Of a stretch of 64,000 nt of DNA, positions 22,761-34,745 are shown one piece after another. Source of the stretch: Paraphysomonas bandaiensis. Lineage: Eukaryota; Chrysophyceae. The notes beneath the pieces were generated by a model. It ran no database searches and was not told the DNA's origin. It saw nothing but the letters and a program-made list of their open reading frames with translations. A program made the translations under genes and the position numbers. The stretch is taken from assembly GCA_965644295.1 (NCBI GenBank), contig CBFFRP010000144.1, forward strand, positions 1 to 64,000, written 5' to 3'. The number at the start of each line of letters is the position of its first letter. The first letter of the stretch is position 1.

Positions 22761-24669
22761 CTATCGCAAGAAGGCTACGCGGCCTTTCCTCATCCAGCCT
22801 TTGCCCCCTTGCGTTTTGCTTCTGCTTCTATTTCCTCCCGAGATCTTTTTGTGGTATGCGTACGACTCTAAAACATAGTTGGTTAGAGTAGAGCGTACAG
22901 CTAGAGTGCGAATGTGTGAGTCTAATACATCCACAGCGCATTGAGAATATGTGGTGCTTACATGAGATTGAGTGTTAGAAGGAAGGTAGGAACCACGGTG
23001 CAGGAGCTGATCGTAGTCCCTCTTTCGTCTAGGCGATACAGACACAGGATCTATTGTTCGTGTATCATCTAACTCCATAGAGGAAGAGTGAGCGGTTATA
23101 CCTGTCCCACCACGACCGTGTTCACCAGAAATATCGTATGGAGTGGTGCGACAGCGCAGTGACAACTGTGATAACTTTATCGCATCACAATCCGCCTGGT
23201 ACACTTCATGAGAAAGTTCATAGGGATCGCTTGCACAATCATATGAAACATAGTGGCACAAGGTGTTGCCATGGTAAAGTTTTACGCATTTTCGATTGAG
23301 CGTCACACACCTGGTATCGACAAAGGTCCATTAGAAGCGTGGAGATATCAACTGAACGCATGAAGGTTTCAAGTGATGACTCTGGCACAATATCTGCAGC
23401 CGATAGATAAGAAGATTTATTTGCCTCTTCAATATGTGCCATGAGGGGGATAAACCCATATGCTCGAGTTTCGCCGCGATATTGGTCAAAGTATGAGGTC
23501 ACTGACTTCTTACACGCCTGTTAAGAGCGCAATCAGCATACAACACCCCACACAATTGCAAGTGATGAATGAATTATAAGTGTAAAGAAATACCGTATGC
23601 ACATATATTACACATCCAGTGCGACAATACCTCTAAACTGTAAAAGCCCTCCAGTGGAAGCTTATTAAATACTGCCCCTAGAACTTTGACACCAGCGTGC
23701 TCGAAGAACCTATAAGTAGCATGAACACATGCATCTTTTCGACAACGCTTTGTTTATTTATTACCTTGCATTGAGGTTAAATGAATCCACAGCATCACCA
23801 ACCCCGCTCTTCCCAACCAAAAGGACTGGTGCGTCTAGAATTTTCGCCGCATCAGCGTTTGATATTCCACATATAGACCCAACAGCTGGGTATCCCACTC
23901 CATCAACAAGCACCACTCTACGCCCCCTCCCGATTTCTTCTACTGACTCTCGAACCTGTTGCAGCATCTCCTGCGAAGTATCTGTGGTACCCTCCAGATA
24001 TGCTCGTGTAAATCCCTTGTAAAACACAACAGGACCTATTCCTCGACACCGGACACCCATGAAATTACAAAACTTCACCACCGGCTGCTCTGCTTCACAC
24101 TGCGTTATCGGTTTAATATAGGCCACATCATCAGGGTTAAGGCCTTGCCGCAATAAAGCTGCAAGTAGGTACAGACAAAACGTAGATTTCCCCACACTCG
24201 AACGATCACCAGATATAAACAACAGCAAAGGCGCATTACGGGCACGAATTAAATTCGTGAGAGAAGTTTTATTCGAACTAGTGTTACAAATCAAGTCTTG
24301 CATAGAAATTAACCGCAACGAGTCTTCCAGTGGAGTTTCTTTCTCCGATAAGACGTTAACCAGCTGACCATTACAAAAAACAGCGAGTGCGGGTAGAGAA
24401 GAGGCCCCTAGAGACACTATGAACTCCTCCGCCTGTCATCATCATCACCAGCGTCACTTACACACAATCAGACTCACCTCATCGCAGTACTCAGAGCATA
24501 TGTGGTATATGGGCATGTGAGGGGGCAGCATACGCAACAGAGAGGAGCGATGAGACAGAGGCTCCCTCCTGCACCACACACCGTCAAAGTACACTACCAC
24601 CGGCATAGAACCAGACGAACATATCACAGGGAGGTGACAGCATTTGGTTGGAATAATAGAGGCTGCCAT
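22761..24669 (-). CDS. Thioredoxin-like domain fused to BioD/AAA_26-like P-loop ATPase
   Basis: Exons (minus): 24669-24478, 24432-23765, 23709-23631, 23517-23311 and, less surely, 23195-22761; about 526 residues. Residues 15-105 look thioredoxin-like: PVVVYFDGVWCRREP, then SLGASSLPALAVFCNGQ, which matches the cis-Pro and strand 4-5 pattern. The WCGPC site is replaced by WCRR, so redox activity is unlikely. Residues 130-360 resemble dethiobiotin synthetase/cobyrinate synthase P-loop proteins: Walker A GDRSSVGKST (139-148), YIKPITQCE, an acidic DGVGYPAVG block, and LGAVFNKLPLEG. The expected role is ATP-dependent, but the substrate is unknown. The C-terminal exon is low complexity; an alternative frame near 22850-22795 encodes SREEIEAEAKRKGAKAG and may be the true end. 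Its 5' side abuts a minisatellite. Confidence 0.7.
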
Positions 24670-24782
24670 ATCAACATCCCCTGCTTACAATACCAACAAG
24701 AACACAACCAACCCACTCAACAGAACAAACCCACATGCATACATACACCTACATGGCATACATGATACTCATAGGAATTCCT

Positions 24783-25210
24783 ACCTACAGCAGTACATAC
24801 ATACATGCTGCTGTACATACGTACCTACAGCAGTACATATCTAGATATAGACTTACCTACAGCAGTACATGGAGTACAGTACATACATACTGCTGTACAT
24901 ACGTACCTACAGCAGTACATATCTAGATATAGACTTACCTACAGCAGTACAGTACAGTACATACATACTGCTGTACATACGTACCTACAGCAGTACATAT
25001 CTAGATATAGACTTACCTACAGCAGTACAGTACATACATACTGCTGTACATACGTACCTACAGCAGTACATATCTAGATATAGACTTACCTACAGCAGTA
25101 CAGTACATACATACTGCTGTACATACGTACCTACAGCAGTACGTCCATACGTACCTGTGGCGGGGTGCGTATATATGTGTGTATGCGTACAGCAGCACAT
25201 ATCTAGATAT
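24783..25210. repeat. Minisatellite of 73-82 bp units with inverted CAGCAGTAC/GTACTGCTG segments
   Basis: Units carry tatctagatatagacttacc followed by acagcagtac and its inverse ctgctgtacatacgtacc. The ctagatatag marker falls at 24841, 24923, 25001 and 25074, with a degenerate copy at 25203. Each unit can fold because CAGCAGTAC is followed by GTACATACTGCTG-like sequence. The array starts ~110 bp upstream of the BioD-like gene start. Confidence 0.9.
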
Positions 25211-25974
25211 CAGTGTAACCTTTCTGTCACCGCCTATCGGATATATGCAGGGTCCCTTACATGTGCCGTAGACAGACACACTGTACGCCTATCAACAAAC
25301 ATAGACACCATCTGCTAGGAGTGGCACTCTTTGAACAGCCTGACAGCAATGCAAAGAAGTGATATCATTTGAACTGAAAAAGTAACAGTATTGGAGTGTA
25401 TTATCTGGTTAACAAGACCATCCACAGGACGTAAAGTGATATGACTAGTAGGTCATATGAAGAAGGTACCTATAAAACCTGTGTAATACGTTTTCGAGAG
25501 AAAGGCTATAGGTTACAGATATATGCAACGAAGTAGAGAGTTTTATTTGCATAGTGTATTCGATTTTCAATTCCACTCAACATATCGTACGTGTTGAACT
25601 ATATCACTCATGACTGTGTGCAAATTGTGACGTTTTATATGGAAGCTATGTAAAAGCAACTATGATATGTTAAATCAATGTCTTCCTATTTAACCTGATG
25701 AAATGTACACCGTCACCTACGACTTATTAATTCGGCAATTTTGAGCAAATGAACTATCTGCTTGACGGTGTTCGCTAATATGAATAGAATGTAACACTTC
25801 GCATAGCACAAGCACTGCATCATTTGATCATTGACATAGTCACTATTCAAATGTACATGCTTTCAGGTATTCGCTGCCACTGAGAAAAATATAAGTTTGA
25901 CACTTTGTTTCACCAATCCACACACACAGTAAACTATGTCTAGGTACGATAACCACTGACTTGGATATATTACA
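25211..25974. other. Intergenic region, nothing recognised
   Basis: AT-rich sequence between the minisatellite and the 3' end of the HSF gene. No open frame of interest, RNA gene or repeat array was seen. Confidence 0.5.
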
Positions 25975-27667
25975 TCATTCGTTGTCTCCATCTTCATCCC
26001 TTACGATGTCGGGAAGTTGTCCGTCATCATCGAAATCCAGCAAACTAGCTAGAGTAGAATCGATAGAATCCAATCGAGCCAAAGGAACCTGGATTGTAGC
26101 CATATGAGTTAGAAAATAAAACCCGAATGACATAGATCATGGACTCACATCTCTGCTCTCTTGCTTCACAATCACATCTGGCGGGCCCATCGACGAATTC
26201 GGCGCCTCTATCGTGTTATCTACATGTAACACATTAACCAGAAATACACTTCAACGTAGCAAGGACCTTGTTGTGGCTGTGATGCATCGTAATTCATTCC
26301 ACTGCTAGTTCTGCGCTTCTTCTGTTCCTGAGGGTCTGGCACTGGAGGTATTTTACGAACCCCGGCGAAGATGTCGCCTTGGGGTGTTATAGTGCTGTCG
26401 AATGAAGTACTGTCAAACCCTGAGCTCCTTGTCAGCGCTAGTCCTTCTCTGTCCTTGGACAACTGTCTGTGGTTCACTACAGAATCTCCTACGTTGCTTC
26501 CCGTCTCAACTAGCCGCTCCAGACTATCGCTTCGTAACAGAGACTTGTCGGATGGGAGTGATATGGAGTTGGCAAGGCTGTCGAATGAAAACACCTACGA
26601 GAGCAATGTAAACCCCAACATAATAAACACTCAACTCTAACCTTCTCCAGTGGGCGCCCTTCGTTGCTACTGCTGGTGCCTCCGTCCTGTACAGCAGGGT
26701 GGCCGCGCATGGGAGAGGCTTCCTCAAGTGAACGCCGCTGTACTTGTCCATCCAACTGTAGGTACTTACAGAATTCCAACAACCGAGACTCCGGTATTCC
26801 CGCCAATGAACCCTTAGGGATAAGTTTGCCACCCTAGTAAAAACATATCACTTCTCTGCTGATAGTACTCTGCGAGAGCAGACGTACCGTACTTACGAAC
26901 ATATGGTAGAGTAGCTTCAATACGCCTTCTGTTTTGTGAGTGAGTTCATCCTGCTTCGCCCGAGCCTCTGCGAGCATATGCTTCAGCATGGTATTCTCAC
27001 CAGCGAGCCTGGCCTGCTGTTCCTCAAGCTCAGCCATGCGGTACTTCTGAGCCTCCAAGTCAGCAAGCCGCTTCTCGAAGTCCGCACGCAAGGCCCGCTG
27101 CTTCCCAAGTTCAGTCAGGAGCATAGCCTCTGAATGCGTGGGTACAGGCGGCACCCCGTCCGAAAAGTTTTCCGAACTGGGCTGAGGGAGTGGCGGTTTC
27201 TGCTTACTCTCCGCTCGGCTATGCGCTTTCCGCTTTATAAGGTGTAAGAGATCTGGTCTATCTTTCAAAAAATATGTATGCTGAAATTCTCCATTTCCAG
27301 GGTCCTGAACAGTCTTGTGGAAGTCGTACTACAATACAGATATATGTTACAAATATTCGACAAGCAGTCAGATATACCATATTAAGTTGACGAACGAACG
27401 ATTGAAAATTAGAGTGCTTGAAATACTGTGGCAGTATCGTTTTCGAAAATTCATCAATCTGAGGACGATTATATAATTATTAGTCAAAGCCTGCAAAGAA
27501 ATCGCCTCTACCTTCTTGACTTGAATGGTGTCGCCGTTCGGTCCCCATCCACATATATCCTCATGCTCCCTGCGGGTCATTAACAACACCACATCAATAA
27601 CACTACATGCTCACTTGTTGGAGAATATCCCATAGGTCTTCGACAGAAAACCAGACACTGAACTCAT
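25975..27667 (-). CDS. HSF: Heat shock transcription factor (HSF)
   Basis: Eight exons agree in phase (minus): 27667-27615, 27569-27512, 27458-27378, 27328-26897, 26833-26642, 26594-26267, 26219-26149, 26088-25975, giving 442 residues. The N-terminal DNA-binding domain (about residues 7-95) follows the HSF pattern: FLSKTYGIF, ICGWGPNGDTIQV, FSKTILPQYFKHSNFQSFVR, QLNMYDFHK, then HTYFLKDRPDLLHLIKRK. A heptad-rich trimerisation coiled coil follows (about 135-190, LLTELGKQRALRADFEKRLA and after). The acidic C-terminal tail (LLDFDDDGQLPDIV) resembles an activation region. It would bind nGAAn heat shock elements in the nucleus. Introns are 45-70 nt. It is head-to-head with the gene at 28198. The start is the first ATG before the domain. 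Confidence 0.95.
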
Positions 27668-28197
27668 GATTAACTATGCGAATGACAGATAACAATATAT
27701 ATATATATATATGACGCTAACAACTACTGCATCACTGCTTTAATAATCCAATTATTTCTGTCCTTAGATGAGTTGGGTTCGTGGTAGTCACTATAGGGAG
27801 GCAGCGCGAATTAATTTAATAACTAGTCACCTCAGAATCGTATATATGTCTACGTATGTATATATAGTGCATGTCTATGTCTGTATGTACAGTAGTCATA
27901 TATACGTATATTCGTAGAGAATTGGACCGAAATCAGTCGAACGCACTCCAGACTTTATGTATAGGTATACTGTGCATACTGAGTACTGTACATCCAGCGG
28001 TACCCTTTAGCCTATACCAGAATAAGGTATGGTAGAATACGCTGTATTATTGTATGTAGTATTCATAGGACAGACGTAGATACTGTGTGTACGTATATAT
28101 ATATAGTACCCCTGCTCAAGAAAGAGTTCTGGTTATACTCATCATACACACAGCTGACTCCATATCATTACTGAGCAATCCACCCCAACTATTTATA

Positions 28198-28818
28198 ATG
28201 GACAACACTGGTGACCCTCTTAAAGCAGGGACGCCACGCAAGAGACGTAACAGCGACTCAGATGATCTTGATCAGCTTGTGAATCAAATAGCAGAGAAAC
28301 TGCAGCATCTGGAGACCTCTGACAACTACAAGACTCAGATCGATGTTTTTCTTGAGGTAATGTGCTGTTCTGAACGAGAGGCTTCTTTTTTTCTGGAGTC
28401 ATCTAACTGGGACATCAGCACTGCTGTTGCACTCTATCTGGAGCAACAACCCAATATAATGAAGCGCCCACGACAGCCCATTGAGACTCACACTAGGTAT
28501 AGGAAGAGAATAGTTAATATTGAGGGGTTGGATAAAGAATGGCGAGCTCTAGTTTCAGCGTCAACAGGACAAATCTACTTTCAACATATTGCTACAGGGC
28601 TTGCTCAGTATGAAGTGCCTCCAGGATTCGCGGATAATTCTAGTTGTACTGACCCCGTAAATGACATCCATCCTGGGCCGAGTATATTTGCAACCGAAAA
28701 TGAATGTAGTTACGATGGGCTTTTGCGTTTTGCTGATCAGAATGTTGAGTCTGAAAATTGTAGTATTCCTGAGATAAGAGACGCCGACATGATGGAGAAT
28801 TCCGAAGAATCATCGTAG
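28198..28818 (+). CDS. UBA-like and WW-like domain protein
   Basis: A single-exon gene of 206 residues. The start at 28198 (MDNTGDP) is the first ATG that excludes 5' UTR-like sequence. Residues 7-24 hold a basic nuclear-type cluster (TPRKRRNSDSDD). Residues 45-82 resemble a UBA-like helix bundle of the TAP-C/UBA_4 kind: FLEVMCCSEREASFFLESSN followed by WDISTAVALYLE. Residues 118-145 look WW-like: LDKEWRALVSASTGQIYFQH then GLAQYEVPPGF, with the first Trp and the final Pro but Tyr in place of the second Trp. The combination suggests a ubiquitin- or proline-motif adaptor; no specific orthologue is recognised. It shares a 530-bp divergent upstream region with HSF. Confidence 0.7.
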   Translation: MDNTGDPLKAGTPRKRRNSDSDDLDQLVNQIAEKLQHLETSDNYKTQIDVFLEVMCCSEREASFFLESSNWDISTAVALYLEQQPNIMKRPRQPIETHTRYRKRIVNIEGLDKEWRALVSASTGQIYFQHIATGLAQYEVPPGFADNSSCTDPVNDIHPGPSIFATENECSYDGLLRFADQNVESENCSIPEIRDADMMENSEESS

Positions 28819-30149
28819 TGTGACCAAATTGCATTGTATCTATGAGAAGTCTTCAAGTTATGTCTTACCCGTGTAGAGATATATGTGGTTCTTTATTTCT
28901 TGGATATGGTGATGTGTATACGTGTATAGGGCTCTGTGATCGATCGGAAATATTTGAAGCCTTTTTTATGCGCCGGTATTGTTTATCCGATATCTTTAAG
29001 TGAATTAATTAATCGTATACTGATTTTGCGCGTCTATCCTCCATCGGTTGTTTGAATGATAAAGAGTACTGGCGTGTAATTGTGTATGCGAACAATGATC
29101 TAAGATGAACAAATATTAGATATCTACCAGATGCTACAATAATTCTTCATTAGATATTTATACTTTTAGCTGTTTAATAGGGTATTGGGTTGTGACAAGA
29201 GCATCTCATACTACTCTTCGTGGGTGATTATCCTATTTAGGACTGGGAATCAACGAGGAAAACTATAGGCCGAAGATGCTCTTGAATTTTCTCCTTATTT
29301 TTCCAAATACTGTCGTGCTTTTCATGCCATGTAGCGGAAATTGCCATGTTACTGGCCGTCAGCGGTGCCTAACTATATATGTCACCTACATAATAGTATC
29401 AGTGAGGGACTATTGTGAATATATGTTCCGATTAATTTTTATTAAGCAGCACGATGATAATCACAAAAATATGATAAATATTGACATCGGTTCTGCCAAA
29501 AGCGAAAATAGTTTGGTAGAATGAGTAAGGTTTTGAAATCTACAAGACGACTTCAGAGATACTGCGTTGCATGTCACTAGAGGGCAGAATAAAGACTATA
29601 ATGGTGTATAGCACTATATGCCATATGCAGATGTTGTCTCACTCATGTGCCGTCTCCGCACAAAAAGAGTGGCAGTGGAACTCCTTCAGGGTTTAATAGT
29701 GCAGATGAATATATAGATCTCTCAGAGGGAGGCAGTCGATGCATGATATCGAATGCATCAATCGTCAGTGTCCATCATGTGTATGTATCTTTCACAGAGT
29801 ACTCTGTAGAGAGTACTGTATCATGATCAACAAAACCATAGGTTTTGGGACCGAGGAGTCGGGGTTTTCGTGCTTGTCGAAGAAACTCACGGCAGGAATA
29901 AATTTCCTGGAATTTTAATGCAGTATACGTATACTGTTGTATACTTTTGTATATACTACTGTACAATGGTGGGAACTACTGTACGTTTTCACCCATACAA
30001 AATCCACCACTCGTAGCTGCTGCTCCTGTACTGGTATATGTACATGTATACATGTATGTATATGTGTATGTGTGTATGTGTACATGTGTATGATATGATT
30101 CTCACTGCCATTAAGAGCGCTGAACACACCTCTGTTGCACTATACAATC
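28819..30149. other. Intergenic region, nothing firm
   Basis: About 1.3 kb, AT-rich. The 82-codon frame at 29276-29524 has no recognisable features and is most likely chance. TG-rich tracts at 30030-30090 precede the next start codon. Confidence 0.5.
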
Positions 30150-31730
30150 ATGCTCCGAATTGCTCGTACAGCTCTTCGACGATCCACACCTATTCGTTTC
30201 TACTCCAATCCTTTCGAGGGCACTAACGGCGAGCCTCAGCAGTATCATGCTGAGAAGTCTCCTAAGATAGCGGAGTTATGGGGACAGCGCGTGGCTCATG
30301 CTAAGAAAGAAGAGATCGCTATCCGACAGAACTCTGCGGAGGTTGTCTACGAGTCTGAGCTGCTTGAGAAGACTACAGCTGATAGCAGACTGCATATTGT
30401 GTATAACTTCAGCACTGATGCGAGCTTGAGGCACCTGTATATCGACGCACAGGGAAACATACTCACTGGTAAACTATTCGAAGACCTGGACGCTCTTGCT
30501 GGGAATATTGCTTTTAAGCATTGTGACGATAACAATCCGAGTACTGCACCTCTCAATTTGGTAACTGTGTCTGTTGATAAAATTGCCCAATCTGCTCCTT
30601 TGTCTGCGAAGAACGATATTGTTATATTCGGCCAAATTGCGTGGGTGGGTCGCTCCTCCATGGATATTCTAATGAAGGCATTCAATGTAAAAGATGTTGA
30701 CCTAAGTGAGGAAGGCATGCCAGAAGTTTTAGACCAACATGGCAGCAAGTCCTTACTCACGAGTGTGTTTACTTTTGTTGCTCGTAGTGGACGAGCCGGC
30801 CATGCCGTTCAAGTAAACACCCTCAAAGTGAGATCGGACTACGAGAAATCTGTATGGAACAAGCGCCAGAGGCAAGTCGATCTTCGCAAACGTCGCGGCC
30901 AACAATCAACAGATACTCTCTCCCGGAAAACCCTGACCCAGTTAGTTGAGAGAGGGAGTGCTATGGTTGACATGCCAGCTCTTGCGCACCCCAATGGAGT
31001 TCTTATGAAACGGACGGGTTTGGAGAATAGTTTTATTTGTCAGCCACAAAACGTGAATGTTGCTGGAACTGTGTTTGGTGGATTCTTGAGTGAGTGACTG
31101 CCCTGTTGATCCCTAGTGGATATGACATACCAATATATTAGAGATTGACATAACATACTATATGCAGTGCACCGTGCGTACGACCTGGCTGTGGCTACGT
31201 GCTACACTTTTGCTGGCGTGAGTCCTTTCCTTCTTGAGGTAATACAATATTCGGCTGCTGTTTTGTACAATATGACCTGAATTCACTCTACTCTGTTTAG
31301 GTCGATAAGATTGAGTTCCTCAAGCCGGTCGACATCGGTGACCTCATGCGCCTCAAAAGTCGTGTGGTGTATGCTTCTGACGATCCCGTTAATCCAACGG
31401 CTCATGTTGAGGTTAAGTGCCAAGTCGTCCGCCCCGAGAGGTATTCAATGCTTTGTGTATCTGTGGCTATACTCCATGAGTATAAGTAAAAATATATCGA
31501 TGAAAATGCAATGTATATTATTCCTGATTGTACTGAATTTACTTTCATGATAAATATTTCTTACATTCTTTATTCTCAGGGCATCGAGTTTCGTCAGTAA
31601 CACTTTTAATTTCATATTCGGATTCAGTGAGAGTGTCACTCTGAAACGTGTGCTTCCAGTCACGTATGAGGAGGCCACAGCTCTGTTAAAGGCTTCTTCT
31701 GATCGAGAAAAGAATAGGGAACTGGAATAG
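30150..31730 (+). CDS. ACOT9: ACOT9-like mitochondrial acyl-CoA thioesterase (double hotdog)
   Basis: Four exons agree in phase: 30150-31089, 31168-31238, 31301-31440, 31580-31730, giving 433 residues. The N-terminus (MLRIARTALRRSTPIRFYS) is rich in Arg and Ser without acids, a typical mitochondrial presequence. The first hotdog domain contains HLYIDAQGNILTGKLFEDLD and VSVDKI. The second contains NVAGTVFGGFL, followed by MHRAYDLAVATCYTFAG and VDKIEFLKPVDIGDLMRLKS, the arrangement seen in ACOT9/ACOT10. It would hydrolyse acyl-CoAs to free acid and CoA in the matrix. Start choice: the presequence begins at 30150, and an upstream in-frame extension begins with a non-ATG codon. Confidence 0.9.
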
Positions 31731-32352
31731 TTCTTTTCAGGACTAGCTTTTGTACATGGCAATACTGTGGAATTCAGTTTGTTTATTAATAGTGCTTTAC
31801 TGCTATACTTTTTTAAGGTAATATTCAATCATATATCTACAGACACATAAATAAAACAACCGTTGTTGAGATTTACAGCCTGTAGTAGTATCGTAAAAAC
31901 AGAGATAGAGAACAATATATATTTCGTGCTGTGATAGTTGCAATATATATTGGCTATTGACAACTGTTTTGACCTCAGTAGTCATGTCATGAAAATAAAT
32001 TATTACAGCATTCTTCTTATGTGTCTTCAAATTCTGCTCCTCGCTGGAGTAATGGACAATTAATAGAATACTAATTCGTACGCAGCCCTGATGAGCACAT
32101 CTACTCTTACAACTATACTAGTAGCTGCGATAGTTTCGAGTTTGTCATTAGACTTAACAATTAGCAATACAAGGTATGGCCTTCCTCACAGCCTCACAGC
32201 ACTACAACTGTACACAAACCTAAAATATTCATTCTGTACCAACATAATGTACTAAATAATTCGGCTAAATTATTACACTTCTTTAGGAAAGTTGTAGTAC
32301 ATGAGCAAGTACTTCATCCGAGTATACAAGTACTTACAGCAATAAGACGAAC
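31731..32352. other. Intergenic region between convergent genes
   Basis: AT-rich, about 620 bp, separating the 3' ends of the thioesterase and V-ATPase genes. No coding potential was found; a frame at 31803-32030 on the minus strand is not supported. Confidence 0.5.
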
Positions 32353-32928
32353 TTAGGCATCGGGGAATTGCGCGCTATTAGACTGAATGATACCGACAAT
32401 GATACCAAAAATTCCAAGAGCGGAAGCAAAAATTTCCACGATTAATATTTTCACGAAGAGAGAGTCGTCTTGAGCATCTCCAAGTGCACATGAGCTTCCA
32501 GCAATACCCACAGATATTCCGCTCGCAATATTAGTAAAACCAACACTACAACCGGACCAAAACACACCATAACCAGCAAAGTAAAAGGTAGCAAAGTCCC
32601 ATTCATCAGATAGCTCGTATACTTTATCTTTAGGCTCTGATATCTTATTGAGGAGGATTATAGCTAGAATGACCCCATATATCGCTGTCGCCTCACAGAA
32701 TATAACACTCACAAGATTCTTCGAACGAATTCGAGGGGCTTTAATGGCAGCTCCCACTAGACTGGACCCTGTGAGCCATATGCCCCATGCAGCCCCCACC
32801 ACTGAGAACCCTAGACCTATAGCTATGCCCCAGTTAGCCCATGAATAGGGGGACAGGTGCGACAGAAGCTCCTTCCACCCGGCGTTACAATAATATGTCG
32901 TACAGCTGTAATCTATCTCGCTGCTCAT
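32353..32928 (-). CDS. VMA16: V-type H+-ATPase proteolipid subunit c''
   Basis: A single exon of 191 residues from the ATG at 32928; longer upstream reading is non-homologous 5' sequence. There are five hydrophobic segments. The proteolipid repeats show in WGIAIGLGFSVVGAAWGIW and GAAIKAPRIRSKNLVSVIFC, where Glu79 in FCEATAIYG is the candidate proton-carrying residue, and in YGVFWSGCSVGFTNIASGIS and SLFVKILIVEIFASALGIFG in the second half. The extra N-terminal helix separates c'' from c. It forms part of the rotating Vo ring in acidic organelles. Confidence 0.95.
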   Translation of the reverse strand: MSSEIDYSCTTYYCNAGWKELLSHLSPYSWANWGIAIGLGFSVVGAAWGIWLTGSSLVGAAIKAPRIRSKNLVSVIFCEATAIYGVILAIILLNKISEPKDKVYELSDEWDFATFYFAGYGVFWSGCSVGFTNIASGISVGIAGSSCALGDAQDDSLFVKILIVEIFASALGIFGIIVGIIQSNSAQFPDA

Positions 32929-33465
32929 GGTGTGGTGTAAGGTGTATGGTGTGGCTAGAGGTAGATGGAAGAACTGGAACAATGCTGCTATTAGACTGCA
33001 GCAGATAGCCTGCAGCTGCATATCATGTACATGTATGCAGCAGTATACCATATGCCACACCTGTATACATCTATATACACAGTACATACAGCCAGTATTC
33101 TGGACCATACCAACACCTCCAGCATATGTATACGCATTCACCAGCAGCAGGTGACCATGGAGTCATATGAAATACCATTGTATTCCATGTATACGGTATA
33201 TGTGTCACCAGCAGCAGCAGTAGGATCCTATGATCGTATCTGCATATCCAGGGCACGAGATAGATGGGTGTAGCAGATCATGATGCATCCTATATCTAGG
33301 AGACGTTTTTTGACAAAGTGGACCAGCCCTCCACTTGTCGGTCCCACTCGAAAAAAAAAAATTGTACTCATTTTGACCACAATTTCAAAGCTCTACACTC
33401 ATATTCCATACGAAAAAATACAATACAAAAAAATAACTGGTCCGCTCTGTCGAAAAAAGTCTCCG

Positions 33466-34745
33466 AGGCAGTCCAAAAAAACTACCCAAGTTCAAAAAAA
33501 CTTCCCTACTTTTTGTTGTGTGGGTATCTCTCTATATAAGTGAACATGGATTAGATATTTTTTATATCCAGAGTCAGTCCATTAGACTGGAACATTTCAA
33601 TGACGTGTCGTCGTGAAACTGTACTGCACTCATCTACCTCTATACTCATGTCTTCAGAATTAAATTCAGATAGCTCATTATTATATTAAGAGCTCTTGAA
33701 ACCACGTCATTCATCTTGATAATTTAAGCTCCAGTGGCCCCTACAGACCACAGACAACGAAGGTAACCACATTAAATCACTGTACTCTTTGTGTGTAACA
33801 TTATTTGTATAATGGTCTTGCTGTAGTTATTGGTGTATCATCGTGTGTTAGAGGGGGGGGGCATGTGAGGTATGCATATATTACACCCGATATCCAGTAT
33901 CAGCCAGTCCGAGTGCACAACATACTCGGTGACAGGAACCAAAATGCATAGTGATGTTGAATATATCACTGTTTTCCCGACATTGCAGTGGAACACTACC
34001 ACACGGTTCATCTATTGGCATTAGGTCATAGTGGATGTCCCAACTTCGTCGCCGACTTCAACACGTGTACACCTTCTACAGTCGGTATGAAGTAATTTCT
34101 ACATCCATGCAGGGTCGATGATTACTCGCAGTGGGACAGTGTTACCCCCTGTGTCAGGTACTGTGAATGAACGAAAGCGAGTTGGCATAGAACATATATT
34201 TAGAGGGACACACACAGATAAAGAGAAATAAACTTACGCTTTCAAGGTGTGCCTGTCTACTTTCACTACTTTGGACGCCTTATTGACGCTAAATCCCTTC
34301 GTATTAACGAGATCTATGCCAACTCGCTTTCGTTCATTCACAGTACCTGACACAGGGGGTAACACTGTCCCACTGCGAGTAATCATAGACCCTGCATGGA
34401 TGTAGATATTACTACACAGTGTTGATAAAAGTCATAAATGAACATATGTGGTACGTTCGCTGCCCTAACAAGTGTTAAATAATATAAGAGGCTTACCGAT
34501 CACAAATACAGATATTACAGGCTCACAAAAAGGAAATAAAAGAAACTGTTTGCTGTTGCAAACTATCTCTGAGTGTAGATCATTGAAATACGAATGGCAG
34601 CTGAAACGGCACAGTGTATGTGCCCTGTACTCTTTTAAAGTAATAATATTGACATGTCTAGATATCCAGATATTACGAAGTTCGAAATTCTTGAACAAAA
34701 AGTAGGGAAGTTTTTTTGAACTTGGGTAGTTTTTTTGGACTGCCT
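33466..34745. mobile_element. Fold-back (nested inverted repeat) element
   Basis: A perfect 52-bp inverted repeat bounds the region: 33466-33517 (aggcagtccaaaaaaactac...) and 34694-34745. Inside it a second, nearly perfect ~98-bp inverted repeat lies at 34093-34190 and 34315-34412, separated by about 125 bp. No ORF of note lies within. The nested palindromic architecture fits a non-autonomous fold-back or MITE-like element. Target-site duplications were not clear. Confidence 0.65.

Noticed and set aside
29276-29524. 82-codon plus-strand frame
   Set aside because: No motif, no neighbouring splice partners, and typical of chance frames in AT-rich DNA.
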